Below are positions 34,602-43,008 of a stretch of DNA of 64,000 nt, piece after piece (positions within the stretch are counted from its first letter, which is position 1; each line of letters starts with the position of its first letter). Position numbers and translations under genes: made by a program. The stretch comes from an uncultured Collinsella sp. (GTDB lineage Bacteria; Actinomycetota; Coriobacteriia; Coriobacteriales; Coriobacteriaceae). Below the pieces are notes generated by a model, which saw nothing but the letters and a program-made list of their open reading frames with translations, had not been told where the DNA came from and ran no database searches. The DNA is taken from positions 19,779 through 83,778 of the forward strand of contig CAUESV010000009.1 in NCBI GenBank assembly GCA_959020715.1. The letters run 5' to 3'.

Positions 34602-36281
34602 ATGGCGGAGTTTATCTACCAGATGTATCAGGCTCGCAAGGCCCATGGCGACAAGGTAATCCTTGACGACGTGACCCTGAGCTTCTACCCCGGTGCCAAG
34701 ATCGGCGTCGTGGGTCCCAACGGCATGGGCAAGTCGACCTTGCTCAAGATCATGGCCGGCATCGAGGAGGTCTCCAACGGCGATGCCAGGCTCACCCCCG
34801 GCTACACCGTGGGCATCCTGCAGCAGGAGCCGCCGCTCGACGACGACAAGACCGTTATCGAGAACGTGCGCATGGCGTTTGGCGATATGATCGCCAAGGT
34901 CGATCGCTTCAATAAGATCGGCGAGGAGATGTGCGACCCGGATTGCGACATGGACGCCCTCATGGCCGAGATGGGCAAGCTCCAGGACGAGATTGATGCC
35001 GCCGACGGCTGGGATATCGATTCCAAGCTCGGCCAGGCCATGGATGCCCTGCAGCTGCCCGATTCCGATATGCCGGTCAACGTGCTTTCCGGCGGCGAGC
35101 GCCGCCGCGTGGCCCTGTGCAAGCTGCTGCTCGAGGCTCCCGACCTGCTGCTGCTTGACGAGCCCACAAACCACCTAGACGCTGAGTCGATCCTGTGGCT
35201 CGAGCACTTCCTTCACAACTACCAGGGCGCGGTGCTTGCCGTCACGCACGATCGCTACTTCCTGGATAACGTTGCCGAGTGGATCTGCGAGGTCGACCGC
35301 GGTCACCTTTATCCCTACAAGGGCAACTACTCCACGTATCTGGAGACCAAGGCCGCCCGTATCGAGGCGCAGGGCAACCGCGACGCCAAGCTCGCCAAGC
35401 GCATGGAGGCCGAGCTCGAGTGGGTACGCAGTTCGCCCAAGGCTCGCCAGGCCAAGAACAAGGCTCGTCTGGCTCGCTACGAGGAGATGGAGGCCGAGGC
35501 CCGCGCAAGCCAGAAACTCGACTGGACCGATATCCGCATCCCTGTGGGCCCGCGTTTGGGTAACAAGGTGCTCGAGGCCCATCACCTGCACAAGGAATTC
35601 GACGGTCGCGTGCTCATCGACGACCTTTCTTTCACCCTGCCGCGTAACGGCATCGTGGGCGTCATCGGCCCCAACGGTGTGGGCAAGACTACGCTCTTCA
35701 AGACCATCGTGGGCCTGGAGCCGCTGACTTCGGGCGAGCTCGAGGTGGGCGAGACCGTCAAGATCTCCTATGTCGATCAGAACCGTTCTGGCATCGATCC
35801 CGATAAGAACCTGTGGGAGGTCGTCTCGGATGGCCTGGACCACATGATGGTCGGCGAGACCGAGGTCCCCAGCCGCGCGTACGTGGCGAGCTTTGGCTTT
35901 AAGGGTCAGGACCAGCAGAAGCGCGCTGGCGTACTCTCCGGTGGTGAGCGCAATCGTCTGAACCTGGCGCTCACGCTCAAGCAGGGCGGCAACCTGCTGC
36001 TCCTCGACGAGCCCACGAACGATCTCGACGTCGAGACGCTGTCCTCACTCGAAGCGGCGCTGCTCGAGTTCCCGGGCTGCTCGGTGGTCATTAGCCACGA
36101 CCGTATGTTCCTGGACCGCGTCGCCACACACATTCTGGCGTGGGAGGGCACCGACGAGAATCCGGGCAACTGGTATTGGTTCGAGGGCAACTTCGAGGCC
36201 TATCAGGCCAATCGCATCGAGCGCTTGGGCGAGGACGCGGCCCAGCCGCATCGTATCCACCGTAAGCTGACGCGCGACTAG
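34602..36281 (+). CDS. ettA: Energy-dependent translational throttle protein EttA (ABC-F)
   Basis: 559 residues with two ABC domains and no membrane segments. Domain 1: GPNGMGKST, LSGGERRRVAL and LLLLDEPTNHLDA. Domain 2: GPNGVGKTT, LSGGERNRLNL and LLLLDEPTNDLDV. Between them lies a charged linker (about residues 240-310) containing the P-site tRNA interaction motif, and the first domain has an arm insertion (about 95-145), both as in EttA. It binds the ribosomal E site and couples the first peptide bond to the ATP/ADP ratio. Monocistronic, followed by a structured repeat. Confidence 0.95.
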   Translation: MAEFIYQMYQARKAHGDKVILDDVTLSFYPGAKIGVVGPNGMGKSTLLKIMAGIEEVSNGDARLTPGYTVGILQQEPPLDDDKTVIENVRMAFGDMIAKVDRFNKIGEEMCDPDCDMDALMAEMGKLQDEIDAADGWDIDSKLGQAMDALQLPDSDMPVNVLSGGERRRVALCKLLLEAPDLLLLDEPTNHLDAESILWLEHFLHNYQGAVLAVTHDRYFLDNVAEWICEVDRGHLYPYKGNYSTYLETKAARIEAQGNRDAKLAKRMEAELEWVRSSPKARQAKNKARLARYEEMEAEARASQKLDWTDIRIPVGPRLGNKVLEAHHLHKEFDGRVLIDDLSFTLPRNGIVGVIGPNGVGKTTLFKTIVGLEPLTSGELEVGETVKISYVDQNRSGIDPDKNLWEVVSDGLDHMMVGETEVPSRAYVASFGFKGQDQQKRAGVLSGGERNRLNLALTLKQGGNLLLLDEPTNDLDVETLSSLEAALLEFPGCSVVISHDRMFLDRVATHILAWEGTDENPGNWYWFEGNFEAYQANRIERLGEDAAQPHRIHRKLTRD

Positions 36282-36284
36282 ATC

Positions 36285-36447
36285 GTTGCGCGGTTTTCCA
36301 AACCGCGTAACTGCTCGACGCTGCGCGGGTCGCAAGCACCCCATCTTGCCGTTCAAGCCGTCGCTCGCGTACCGAAGTACGCGTCGCCCCTCTTTCACGG
36401 CAACCTGGGGCACTTGCGGCCCGCTCGCTGTTGGTTACGCAACATCA
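36285..36447 (-). repeat. Structured element, copy 1 (minus orientation)
   Basis: Read on the minus strand it holds CCCCAGGTTGCCG paired with CGGCAAGATGGGG, an internal loop GAAAGAGG on the 5' side and GAGCGACG..TGAA on the 3' side, and the apical GCGTAC-TTCG-GTACGC hairpin. A 3' module follows: GCAGCGTCGAGC and the hairpin GTTACGCGGTTT / AAACCGCGCAAC. Copies 2 and 3 lie at 46.5 and 62.7 kb. Sits between convergent genes. Confidence 0.85.
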
Positions 36448-36456
36448 ACAAATAAA

Positions 36457-36490
36457 AACGGCTCAAATCCTGATTTGGATTTGAGCCGTT
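36457..36490. terminator. Bidirectional intrinsic terminator
   Basis: Perfect 14-bp arms AACGGCTCAAATCC and GGATTTGAGCCGTT enclose TGATTT. There are A-rich bases on one side and TTTGTC on the other. It serves ettA and the convergent gene. Confidence 0.9.
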
Positions 36491-36495
36491 TGTCG

Positions 36496-37791
36496 TTACT
36501 GCTCGGGTTCTTCGACTTTATCGATGACCCAGGTGGATCCGAGACCACCGGTGGTGTTGCGGCGGATGCGCACGGCAACCTCGCGACGCTCGCCGGCCTG
36601 CGTGTAGCGCAGGGGGAAGCTTGCGCGGTTTCGCGCGGCCTCGATGGTACCGCGCTCGCGGGCGATCCAGTAGTACTCGCCGACGATGCCGAGGGTATCG
36701 GCGCCGTAGGGGAGATAGGTCGACAACTGGTGTAGCAATGGACCGGGGCAGAAGACCTCGGTTGCGAAATCGATGGGGAAGTCCTCGGGGATGGCGGGCG
36801 CTACGGGTGCGGGGGCCGGTACCATCGTCGGTGCGAAGGTCTGCTCATTGACGGGCGTCACCTCGATGACGGGCGCGGGTTCGGCGCCGAGTACTGATTC
36901 GGTGTCCGCTTTCGGCATCGCCGCGGAATCTGCGGGCTCGACGATGGCAGGTGCGTCTGCGGTCGCGGTGTCGAACTCGACTTGCGGAGCGCTCTGATTC
37001 TCGACGCTCGACTTTGCCTCGATGGGCGTGGATGCCATGGTGGTGATGCCGGCGTTTGCGTTCTCGGGGTCATAGACGACCGTGAGCGAGATGGCGGGCT
37101 GCGGTGCCTCGGGCTCCGGCGTCGACTCGGTAGCGTCTTGATCTGCGGGCTCGTCGGACTGATCGTCCTCGGCCTTGTCACCAAAGACATCGCTGTTTTG
37201 GAATGCAGACGTCTCGGGCTGGTCAGCGGCTTCTTCGGTTGTCGACTTGGGAGCTTCGTTGAGCTCCGCAGTGGTTTCCTGCTCAGATATGACTTCGGGA
37301 TCGGTCGTGGCGGTGATTTCGGTTTCTGCTGTTACCTCAATAGCGACTTCGATCTCTGCCTCGGGCTCGGGCTCCGGCACGGCTTCAACCATGGTTTCTG
37401 GCTTGGGACGTTTAACGTGCTTGGGACGCACGGCCTTGAGGTCCTTCTCGCCGCGCTTTTTCTTTTTGTAGGACTGCTTGGCTCCCTTGGCTGCCTTGGG
37501 CTTGTCCTCGCCCTTGGCAAGGGCGGCATCCCAAGCCTCGTTGGCGATGACGGTGGCATACAGGCGACCGCCCTTAAAGACGGTCAGCTTAATGCAGTCG
37601 TCGAGCTCCTCGAGCAGCTCACGCGTGGACTCAAAGCCCAGGTCATAAGCGGTCATGTCGCCGGCGGCGAGCGCCTCCTCGACCTGTGTCATAAACGTTT
37701 GCTTGCCGCACCCAATCGCGTCGCGCAGCAGGCGATACAGATAGATGTGGTTGCCCAGCGAAAGCGTGGGCCTAACTATTGTCTTGCTCAT
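36496..37791 (-). CDS. Unknown protein with acidic/Pro/Thr-rich disordered centre
   Basis: 431 residues from the ATG after AGAGGAG. Residues about 5-90 form a folded domain (NHIYLYRLLRDAI, then YDLGFESTRELLEELDDCIKLTVFKGGRLYATV) that resembles a small winged-helix, perhaps LOTUS-like; this is only a visual similarity. A basic stretch follows (KQSYKKKKRGEKDLK), then about 210 residues rich in E, P, T, A and D, probably unfolded. A second conserved-looking domain of about 100 residues ends the protein. A nucleic-acid-binding role is possible but not shown. Confidence 0.6.
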   Translation of the reverse strand: MSKTIVRPTLSLGNHIYLYRLLRDAIGCGKQTFMTQVEEALAAGDMTAYDLGFESTRELLEELDDCIKLTVFKGGRLYATVIANEAWDAALAKGEDKPKAAKGAKQSYKKKKRGEKDLKAVRPKHVKRPKPETMVEAVPEPEPEAEIEVAIEVTAETEITATTDPEVISEQETTAELNEAPKSTTEEAADQPETSAFQNSDVFGDKAEDDQSDEPADQDATESTPEPEAPQPAISLTVVYDPENANAGITTMASTPIEAKSSVENQSAPQVEFDTATADAPAIVEPADSAAMPKADTESVLGAEPAPVIEVTPVNEQTFAPTMVPAPAPVAPAIPEDFPIDFATEVFCPGPLLHQLSTYLPYGADTLGIVGEYYWIARERGTIEAARNRASFPLRYTQAGERREVAVRIRRNTTGGLGSTWVIDKVEEPEQ

Positions 37792-37803
37792 GGCAAATCT
37801 CCT

Positions 37804-37819
37804 CTTTACACATGTAAAG
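37804..37819. promoter_or_regulatory. Inverted repeat upstream of the unknown gene
   Basis: CTTTACA-CA-TGTAAAG touches the SD of the gene starting at 37791. It could be an operator or a small hairpin affecting translation. Confidence 0.35.
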
Positions 37820-37863
37820 CATCTTACCATCGCATAGCGTTCGCCATGGCGGCGCCCAAGGCA

Positions 37864-37897
37864 AACGGGCGCGAACCGCTTTCGATTCGCGCCCGTT
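37864..37897. terminator. Hairpin terminator between two minus-strand genes
   Basis: The arms AACGGGCGCGAA and TTCGCGCCCGTT enclose 10 nt. The T run on the minus strand is short. It probably ends the transcript of the membrane protein gene upstream. Confidence 0.7.
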
Positions 37898-37931
37898 GTA
37901 CAGGTCGGTTATCTATGAGAGGCAAATGTAC

Positions 37932-38894
37932 TTAGTTGCCCGATGCCGTGCCTTGGCTCGAGTTGTCAGATGCCGTGCCGGACGCGGTTCCACTCGAGCT
38001 GTTCGAGCTGTTGGTGTTGCTGCTGTCTGCTGTGCCCGTTCCCGAAGTGGTGTCGCTTGTCTGGCCGCCCGTGCTCGGCTGCGAACCGTCAGTCGTTTGG
38101 CTTGAGTCGGTCGTGCCGGACGGCGTGCTGCTGTTGGCCGCAGAGGAATCGGTGCCCTGCGATTGGTTTTGGGCGTTCGAGGACGAATTGGCAGAGGTAG
38201 AACTGTCTCGCGTATCGTCCGTCTGTGCCTGCTGATCCTGCGACTGGGTGTTGCCATTTGCATCGCTCTCGGTCGTGCGCGACGACAGGATTGGCTCGGG
38301 GCGCTCGCCCAGACCCTCACCGGCGGTGGTGATAAGGATGGCGCCGGCGCAGGCGATGACTGCGACGATGGCGATGGCGATTGAGAAGATGATGACCTTC
38401 TTTTGCGTCTGGCTGCGCTCAGCCGCCGCCTTGGCGCGCAGGCTGTTGGGAGCGACGCGCGCCGTGGTCGCGCGTCCCGCAACCTGGCGCATTTCCTGCG
38501 TGGTTGCGGCGCCACCTAGGTGCTCCTCGACATTGGGCTCAACGGGCTCGTAGGCGCCGGTAGGGTAGTCGACAGCGGCATGCGTGCCCTTGATTGCTTC
38601 GGCGCTGGCGGAGATAAAGTGGCGGTAGACCTGCGAGGATACAACGGTGATGACCGAGCTTACGGCGGCGCCGATCACCGATCCAGCGATGCCGATCTTG
38701 GAAGCAAGCGCGACACTCGTTGCGGCAGCTGCGGCACCGGCGATGATTTGGGGAATGGAAATGTCGTCGAACAGGCCCTTTTTGGGCGCGATGGCCATGG
38801 TCTGGCCGATGGAATGGTTTTCGTGAACGCCGTTGTTCAGTGCGGCGGGAGTCATGACGCGTGTACGCGGCGCGTCGGTGTACTTGGTTGTCAT
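37932..38894 (-). CDS. Membrane protein with Ser/Thr/Asn/Gly-rich C-terminal tail
   Basis: 320 residues; the ATG follows GGGAGGACC. A hydrophobic, Ala/Gly-rich segment (about residues 45-90, IPQIIAGAAAAATSVALASKIG) and one clear transmembrane helix (about 170-195, KVIIFSIAIAIVAVIACAGAILI) flank a cytoplasmic middle part. The last 120 residues are low-complexity S/T/N/G/Q, probably exported. No family is recognised. Such tails occur in actinobacterial surface-exposed membrane proteins. No signal for sortase is seen. Confidence 0.7.
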   Translation of the reverse strand: MTTKYTDAPRTRVMTPAALNNGVHENHSIGQTMAIAPKKGLFDDISIPQIIAGAAAAATSVALASKIGIAGSVIGAAVSSVITVVSSQVYRHFISASAEAIKGTHAAVDYPTGAYEPVEPNVEEHLGGAATTQEMRQVAGRATTARVAPNSLRAKAAAERSQTQKKVIIFSIAIAIVAVIACAGAILITTAGEGLGERPEPILSSRTTESDANGNTQSQDQQAQTDDTRDSSTSANSSSNAQNQSQGTDSSAANSSTPSGTTDSSQTTDGSQPSTGGQTSDTTSGTGTADSSNTNSSNSSSGTASGTASDNSSQGTASGN

Positions 38895-39068
38895 ACGGGG
38901 TCCTCCCGGTGTAAATCTGCTTCGTTTCGTGTAGCCATCAGGGTACCCACCAGATGTGAATCGTACGTGACATTTAACAGATACCATCAACTCATCAAGG
39001 GGGCTTGCTGTCTTTGGTGCAATAGCTTGATGCTAAACTGGATTTATGTTTGCGAGGTGGTTTACGTG

Positions 39069-39338
39069 ATGTACCCGTATATGACATTCGAAGATGGAAC
39101 CGAGGTCATTCATTCTGACCTGATTACAGATGGCGATATCGAAAAGGTTATCGTGCATTTTGAACGACCGACGGCAGAGGGCTTTGACTCCGCTCGTTGT
39201 GAGCTGCCTTCTTACAATTGGACCATGTGGGAGGGGCGTTTCACCGACGAGGAGAAGCGAGGCTTTGAGACTTTTCTGAGCAATAACGCCCATCTGCTGT
39301 ATCGCTACGCCGCAAACGGAGGAGCAAAAGTTGCCTAG
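39069..39338 (+). CDS. Small conserved-looking protein of unknown function
   Basis: 89 residues, preceded by GAGGTGG. It is acidic, with no membrane helix: MYPYMTFEDGTEVIHSDLI, then a beta/alpha pattern (DIEKVIVHFERP) and WTMWEGRFTDEEKRGFETFL. Codon usage fits the genome and the SD is plausible, so it is probably real. It lies alone between a divergent membrane protein gene and nadE. No function can be assigned. Confidence 0.6.
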   Translation: MYPYMTFEDGTEVIHSDLITDGDIEKVIVHFERPTAEGFDSARCELPSYNWTMWEGRFTDEEKRGFETFLSNNAHLLYRYAANGGAKVA

Positions 39339-39536
39339 CCTATTTCTTATTGGCGGCTATCGGGCGTTTTTCCTTGTGGATGAGATCTCGTTCTACTGCT
39401 AAACGCTATTCTGACTTCTCTTTTCCAATTTTAATCATGAGCCCGCCCCATCAGCACTGATTGAACTTGACAGTACAATGGAGGCGGACTTTATCGCCGC
39501 CGCTCGTTGCGGCTAAACGGATGTGTTGGAGCTCGC

Positions 39537-41525
39537 ATGAACGATTTTCTAAACGGTCAAGTTGAGAACGATGGCTTTTTGCGTGTGGCGGCGGCGTCGC
39601 CGCGGATTCGCGTGGCCGATGTCGAGGGCAATGCCGAGGTTGCGCTGACGGCTGTTCGCGAGGCTGCCGAGCGCGGCGTTCGCGCGCTGGTGCTGCCCGA
39701 GCTTAACCTGACCGGCTATACCGCGGCCGACCTGTTCCATAATCGCACGCTGCTGCATGCCTGCGAGGCTGCTCTGGCGCATATCCTCGATGAGACTCGT
39801 GAGCTGCCGATTGTCTTTACCATCGGCCTTCCCGTTGCAGTTGCCGAGAATATCTACAACTGCGCCGCCGTGTGCTGCGCGGGCGAGCTTTTGGGCCTCA
39901 CGGCCAAGAAGTATCTGCCCAACTATGGCGAGTTCTATGAGCGTCGCTGGTTTGCTCCGGCGCCTGCGGATCCCGTGTGGGTTGAATTTGCCGGTCAGGG
40001 TCCGGTTCCGCTGGGTTCGGGGCTTGTCTACCGTTGCTGTGATGAGGGCGCCGAGGGCCTGGTGCTGGGCGTTGAGGTTTGCGAGGACCTGTGGGTGCCG
40101 GCGCCCCCTTCGACCGAGATGGCGCTTACCGGTGCGACGGTGATTCTCAACCCGTCGGCCTCGGACGAGATTATCGGTAAGGCGGACTATCGCCGCAGCC
40201 TTATCTCTAACCAAAGCGCGCGCCTGTACTGCGCCTATGCCTATGCGGACGCGAGCGAGGGCGAGTCTACGACCGACATGGTCTTTGCGGGGGAGAACCT
40301 CGTCTACGAAAACGGCTCTAAGCTCGCCGCGACGAAGCTCCTCACTTGCGATATGGCCGTCGCCGACGTCGATCTTGACCGTCTGGTGGCTGAGCGCCGT
40401 CGCTCGACGACGTGGACACGCACGGACGATGCACCGGAGCCCACGACCGTTGAGTTTTCGTTTGAGGGCGTGCTGGCCGAAGAACCTGTCCTGCGCGATG
40501 CCTGCGATATCGACCGCGTCTTCCCCCGCGCGCCCTTCGTGCCTGCCGACCATGGTGACCTGGCTGAGCGCTGCGAGACCATCCTCGACCTGCAGACCGC
40601 GGGCCTCAAGACCCGCCTTGCCCATACGGGTACCAAGGCGGCCGTCATCGGCCTTTCGGGCGGCCTTGATTCTACGCTGGCGCTCCTCGTGACCGTGCGT
40701 GCGTTCGACGCCTTGGGCCTGCCGCGCACTGGTATCACGGCCGTGTCCATGCCCGGCTTTGGCACGACGCACCGCACCAAGTCGAATGCCGAGTCGCTCT
40801 CTCTTGACTTGGGTGTGAGCTTCCGCGAGGTCTCGATCCATGCTGCCGTGGAACAGCACTTTAAGGATATCGAGCATGATCCGGCCGTGCAGGACGTGAC
40901 CTACGAGAACAGCCAGGCGCGCGAGCGTACGCAGATTCTGATGGATCTGGCCAACCAGGCTGGCGGTTTTGTCATCGGCACGGGCGACCTGTCGGAGCTG
41001 GCGCTCGGCTGGGCTACCTATAACGGCGACCACATGAGCATGTACGCCGTCAACGCGAGCGTGCCCAAGACGCTTGTGCGCCATCTGGTGCGCTATGCCG
41101 CCGATGTCTTTGGCGGGCGCATTGCCGAGGTCTTGCTCGATATCCTCGATACGCCGGTGTCCCCCGAGCTTCTGCCGCCCACGGGCGACGGCGAGATTGC
41201 GCAGAAGACCGAGGATTTGGTGGGCCCGTACGAGCTGCACGACTACTTCCTCTACTACCTGCTGCGTTTTGGCTTTGAGCCTGGCAAGATCTACCGCATG
41301 GCGCTCAAGAGCTTCGAGGGCGTCTACGACGCCAAGACCGTCCACACGTGGCTACGTACGTTCTACCGTCGCTTCTTTGCCCAGCAGTTTAAGCGCAGCT
41401 GCCTGCCCGATGGTCCCAAGGTGGGCTCGGTGACGCTCAGCCCGCGCGGCGATTGGCGTATGCCGAGTGACGCTAGCTCGCGTCTGTGGCTTGCGCAGAT
41501 CGACGCGCTCAATCCAGTTGACTAA
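39537..41525 (+). CDS. nadE: Glutamine-dependent NAD(+) synthetase
   Basis: 662 residues from the ATG with TTGGAG. The N-terminal carbon-nitrogen hydrolase (glutaminase) domain has Glu in VLPELNLTGY, Lys in LTAKKYLPNYGEFYE and Cys in GVEVCEDLWVP. The C-terminal ammonia-dependent synthetase domain has the pyrophosphatase loop GLSGGLDSTLAL and GTGDLSELALGW. It forms NAD+ from deamido-NAD+, ATP and glutamine, with ammonia channelled between domains. Length is typical of the two-domain type. Confidence 0.96.
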   Translation: MNDFLNGQVENDGFLRVAAASPRIRVADVEGNAEVALTAVREAAERGVRALVLPELNLTGYTAADLFHNRTLLHACEAALAHILDETRELPIVFTIGLPVAVAENIYNCAAVCCAGELLGLTAKKYLPNYGEFYERRWFAPAPADPVWVEFAGQGPVPLGSGLVYRCCDEGAEGLVLGVEVCEDLWVPAPPSTEMALTGATVILNPSASDEIIGKADYRRSLISNQSARLYCAYAYADASEGESTTDMVFAGENLVYENGSKLAATKLLTCDMAVADVDLDRLVAERRRSTTWTRTDDAPEPTTVEFSFEGVLAEEPVLRDACDIDRVFPRAPFVPADHGDLAERCETILDLQTAGLKTRLAHTGTKAAVIGLSGGLDSTLALLVTVRAFDALGLPRTGITAVSMPGFGTTHRTKSNAESLSLDLGVSFREVSIHAAVEQHFKDIEHDPAVQDVTYENSQARERTQILMDLANQAGGFVIGTGDLSELALGWATYNGDHMSMYAVNASVPKTLVRHLVRYAADVFGGRIAEVLLDILDTPVSPELLPPTGDGEIAQKTEDLVGPYELHDYFLYYLLRFGFEPGKIYRMALKSFEGVYDAKTVHTWLRTFYRRFFAQQFKRSCLPDGPKVGSVTLSPRGDWRMPSDASSRLWLAQIDALNPVD

Positions 41526-41544
41526 GGTTGGCTAAATTGAACCA

Positions 41545-41625
41545 ATACGGGGGTTGCAAGCGTTACACTTTTGCAATCTGATGGCCCGTATCGCGCGGCG
41601 CTCTTGTCGGAGCGCCGCGTTTTTT
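41545..41625 (+). promoter_or_regulatory. Structured leader with terminator before the aminotransferase gene
   Basis: An upper stem ATACGGG / CCCGTAT (41545-41551 and 41585-41591) encloses TTGCAA/TTGCAA. The intrinsic terminator CGCGGCGCTC-TTGTCG-GAGCGCCGCG with T6 (41594-41625) follows and ends 18 nt before the start codon. It may simply end nadE, but its position allows attenuation of the next gene. Confidence 0.65.
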
Positions 41626-41643
41626 ATATCGAAAGGTGGCACC

Positions 41644-42807
41644 ATGCAGGCATCGCAACGTCTCGACCGCTTTGGCGCGGAGGTCTTCGCCTCGCTCAAC
41701 AACAAGCTTCTCGCGCTGAAGGCTCAGGGCAAGACCATTTACAACATGAGCGTGGGCACGCCCGACTTTAAGCCGTACGACCACGTGGTCGAGGCGCTCA
41801 CGCAGGCAGCCCAAGATCCCGAGATGTGGAAGTATGCCCTGCGCGACCTGCCCGAACTCAAGCAAGCCGTGTGCGATTACTATGAGCGTCGCTTTGGCGT
41901 TTCGGGCATTACGCCGTCTATGGTGCAGTCGTGCAACGGCACGCAGGAGGGCGTGGGCCATTTGGGCCTGGCCCTGCTCGATCCGGGTGACACCATTCTG
42001 GTTCCCGATCCGTGCTACCCGGTCTTTGAGGCGGGTGCCAAGATCGCCGATGCCAAGCTCGAATACTATCCGCTGGTTGCCGAGCATAATTACCTGCCCT
42101 ATGTGGTGGGTATCGATCCCGAGGTGGCCGATCGTGCCAAGTATATGATCGTGTCGCTGCCCGCGAACCCGGTCGGCTCGGTGGGCACGCCCGAGGTCTA
42201 CGAGGAGATTATCGCCTTTGCCCGCGAGCATGATTTGTTGATCGTTCATGACAACGCGTACTCCGACATCGTGTTTGACGGCGAGCCCGGCGGCAGCTTC
42301 TTGCAGTATCCCGGTGCGCTTGAGGTGGGCGTGGAGTTCTTCTCGCTTTCCAAGTCGTTTAACGTCACCGGTGCCCGCATCGGCTTTTTGGTCGGTCGCG
42401 AGGATGTGGTCTCGGCCTTTGCCAAGCTGCGCGGCCAGATCGACTTTGGTATGTTCTTCCCGATCCAGAAGGCTGCTATCGCCTGCCTGAACGGTCCGCG
42501 CGATGAGGTCGAGGCGCAGCGTCTGAAGTACCAGGAGCGCCGCGATGCCCTGTGCGACGGTCTTGAGGGTCTGGGCTGGGAGCGTCCCAACGCGCATGGC
42601 TCTATGTTTGTGTGGGCCAAGCTTCCCGGTGGTCGCACCGATTCCATGGCGTTTTGCGAGGAGCTCATGGAGAAGGCCGGCGTTGTGGTGACGCCGGGCG
42701 CGAGCTTTGGTCCTTCGGGCGAGGGACACGTGCGCATGGCGCTGGTCCTGCCGCCCGACCAGATTGCTTTGGCTGTCGAGGCCATTCGCGAGGCGGGCCT
42801 GTATTAG
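41644..42807 (+). CDS. Class I/II PLP-dependent aminotransferase (LL-DAP/N-acetyl-DAP aminotransferase-like)
   Basis: 387 residues from the ATG after GAAAGGTGG. Fold type I landmarks: SVGTPDFKPYDHV, the NGTQEGVGHLG cofactor loop, the PxNP-type motif SLPANPVGSVG, YSDIVFDG and the PLP Lys in FFSLSKSFNVTGARIGF. The Arg contacting the substrate carboxylate is in GEGHVRMALV. Sequence style is close to LL-diaminopimelate aminotransferase and DapX/PatA proteins. The DAP operon at 46.6-50.4 kb lacks an aminotransferase gene, so this one may fill the N-acetyl-DAP step. That is inference. Confidence 0.88.
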   Translation: MQASQRLDRFGAEVFASLNNKLLALKAQGKTIYNMSVGTPDFKPYDHVVEALTQAAQDPEMWKYALRDLPELKQAVCDYYERRFGVSGITPSMVQSCNGTQEGVGHLGLALLDPGDTILVPDPCYPVFEAGAKIADAKLEYYPLVAEHNYLPYVVGIDPEVADRAKYMIVSLPANPVGSVGTPEVYEEIIAFAREHDLLIVHDNAYSDIVFDGEPGGSFLQYPGALEVGVEFFSLSKSFNVTGARIGFLVGREDVVSAFAKLRGQIDFGMFFPIQKAAIACLNGPRDEVEAQRLKYQERRDALCDGLEGLGWERPNAHGSMFVWAKLPGGRTDSMAFCEELMEKAGVVVTPGASFGPSGEGHVRMALVLPPDQIALAVEAIREAGLY

Positions 42808-42951
42808 AAAGGTATTTCGACTCGTCAATAGCCCGAAACCGATTTCGTGCAGTTATTTTACGAATACTGCAAACAATTTCGGTAAACGGTCGATTTTTGG
42901 CTGCGAATAGGGGCATAATCAAAGTCCCGATTGGATGTATTGGGATTACGG

Positions 42952-42982
42952 CAAGCCGCTCGGGTCGTTCCCGGGCGGCTTG
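42952..42982 (+). terminator. Stable GC-rich hairpin in the ldh leader
   Basis: CAAGCCGCTCGGG and CCCGGGCGGCTTG around TCGTT, followed by TTTGTGG. It lies between a -10-like CATAAT (near 42914) and the ldh SD, so it may be a weak leader terminator or an mRNA stabiliser. Confidence 0.5.
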
Positions 42983-43008
42983 TTTGTGGAGAGAGATGGG
43001 AGTTTCTA

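Noticed and set aside
39549..41345. Minus-strand frame opposite nadE
   Set aside because: Shadow of nadE codon bias; no domain seen.
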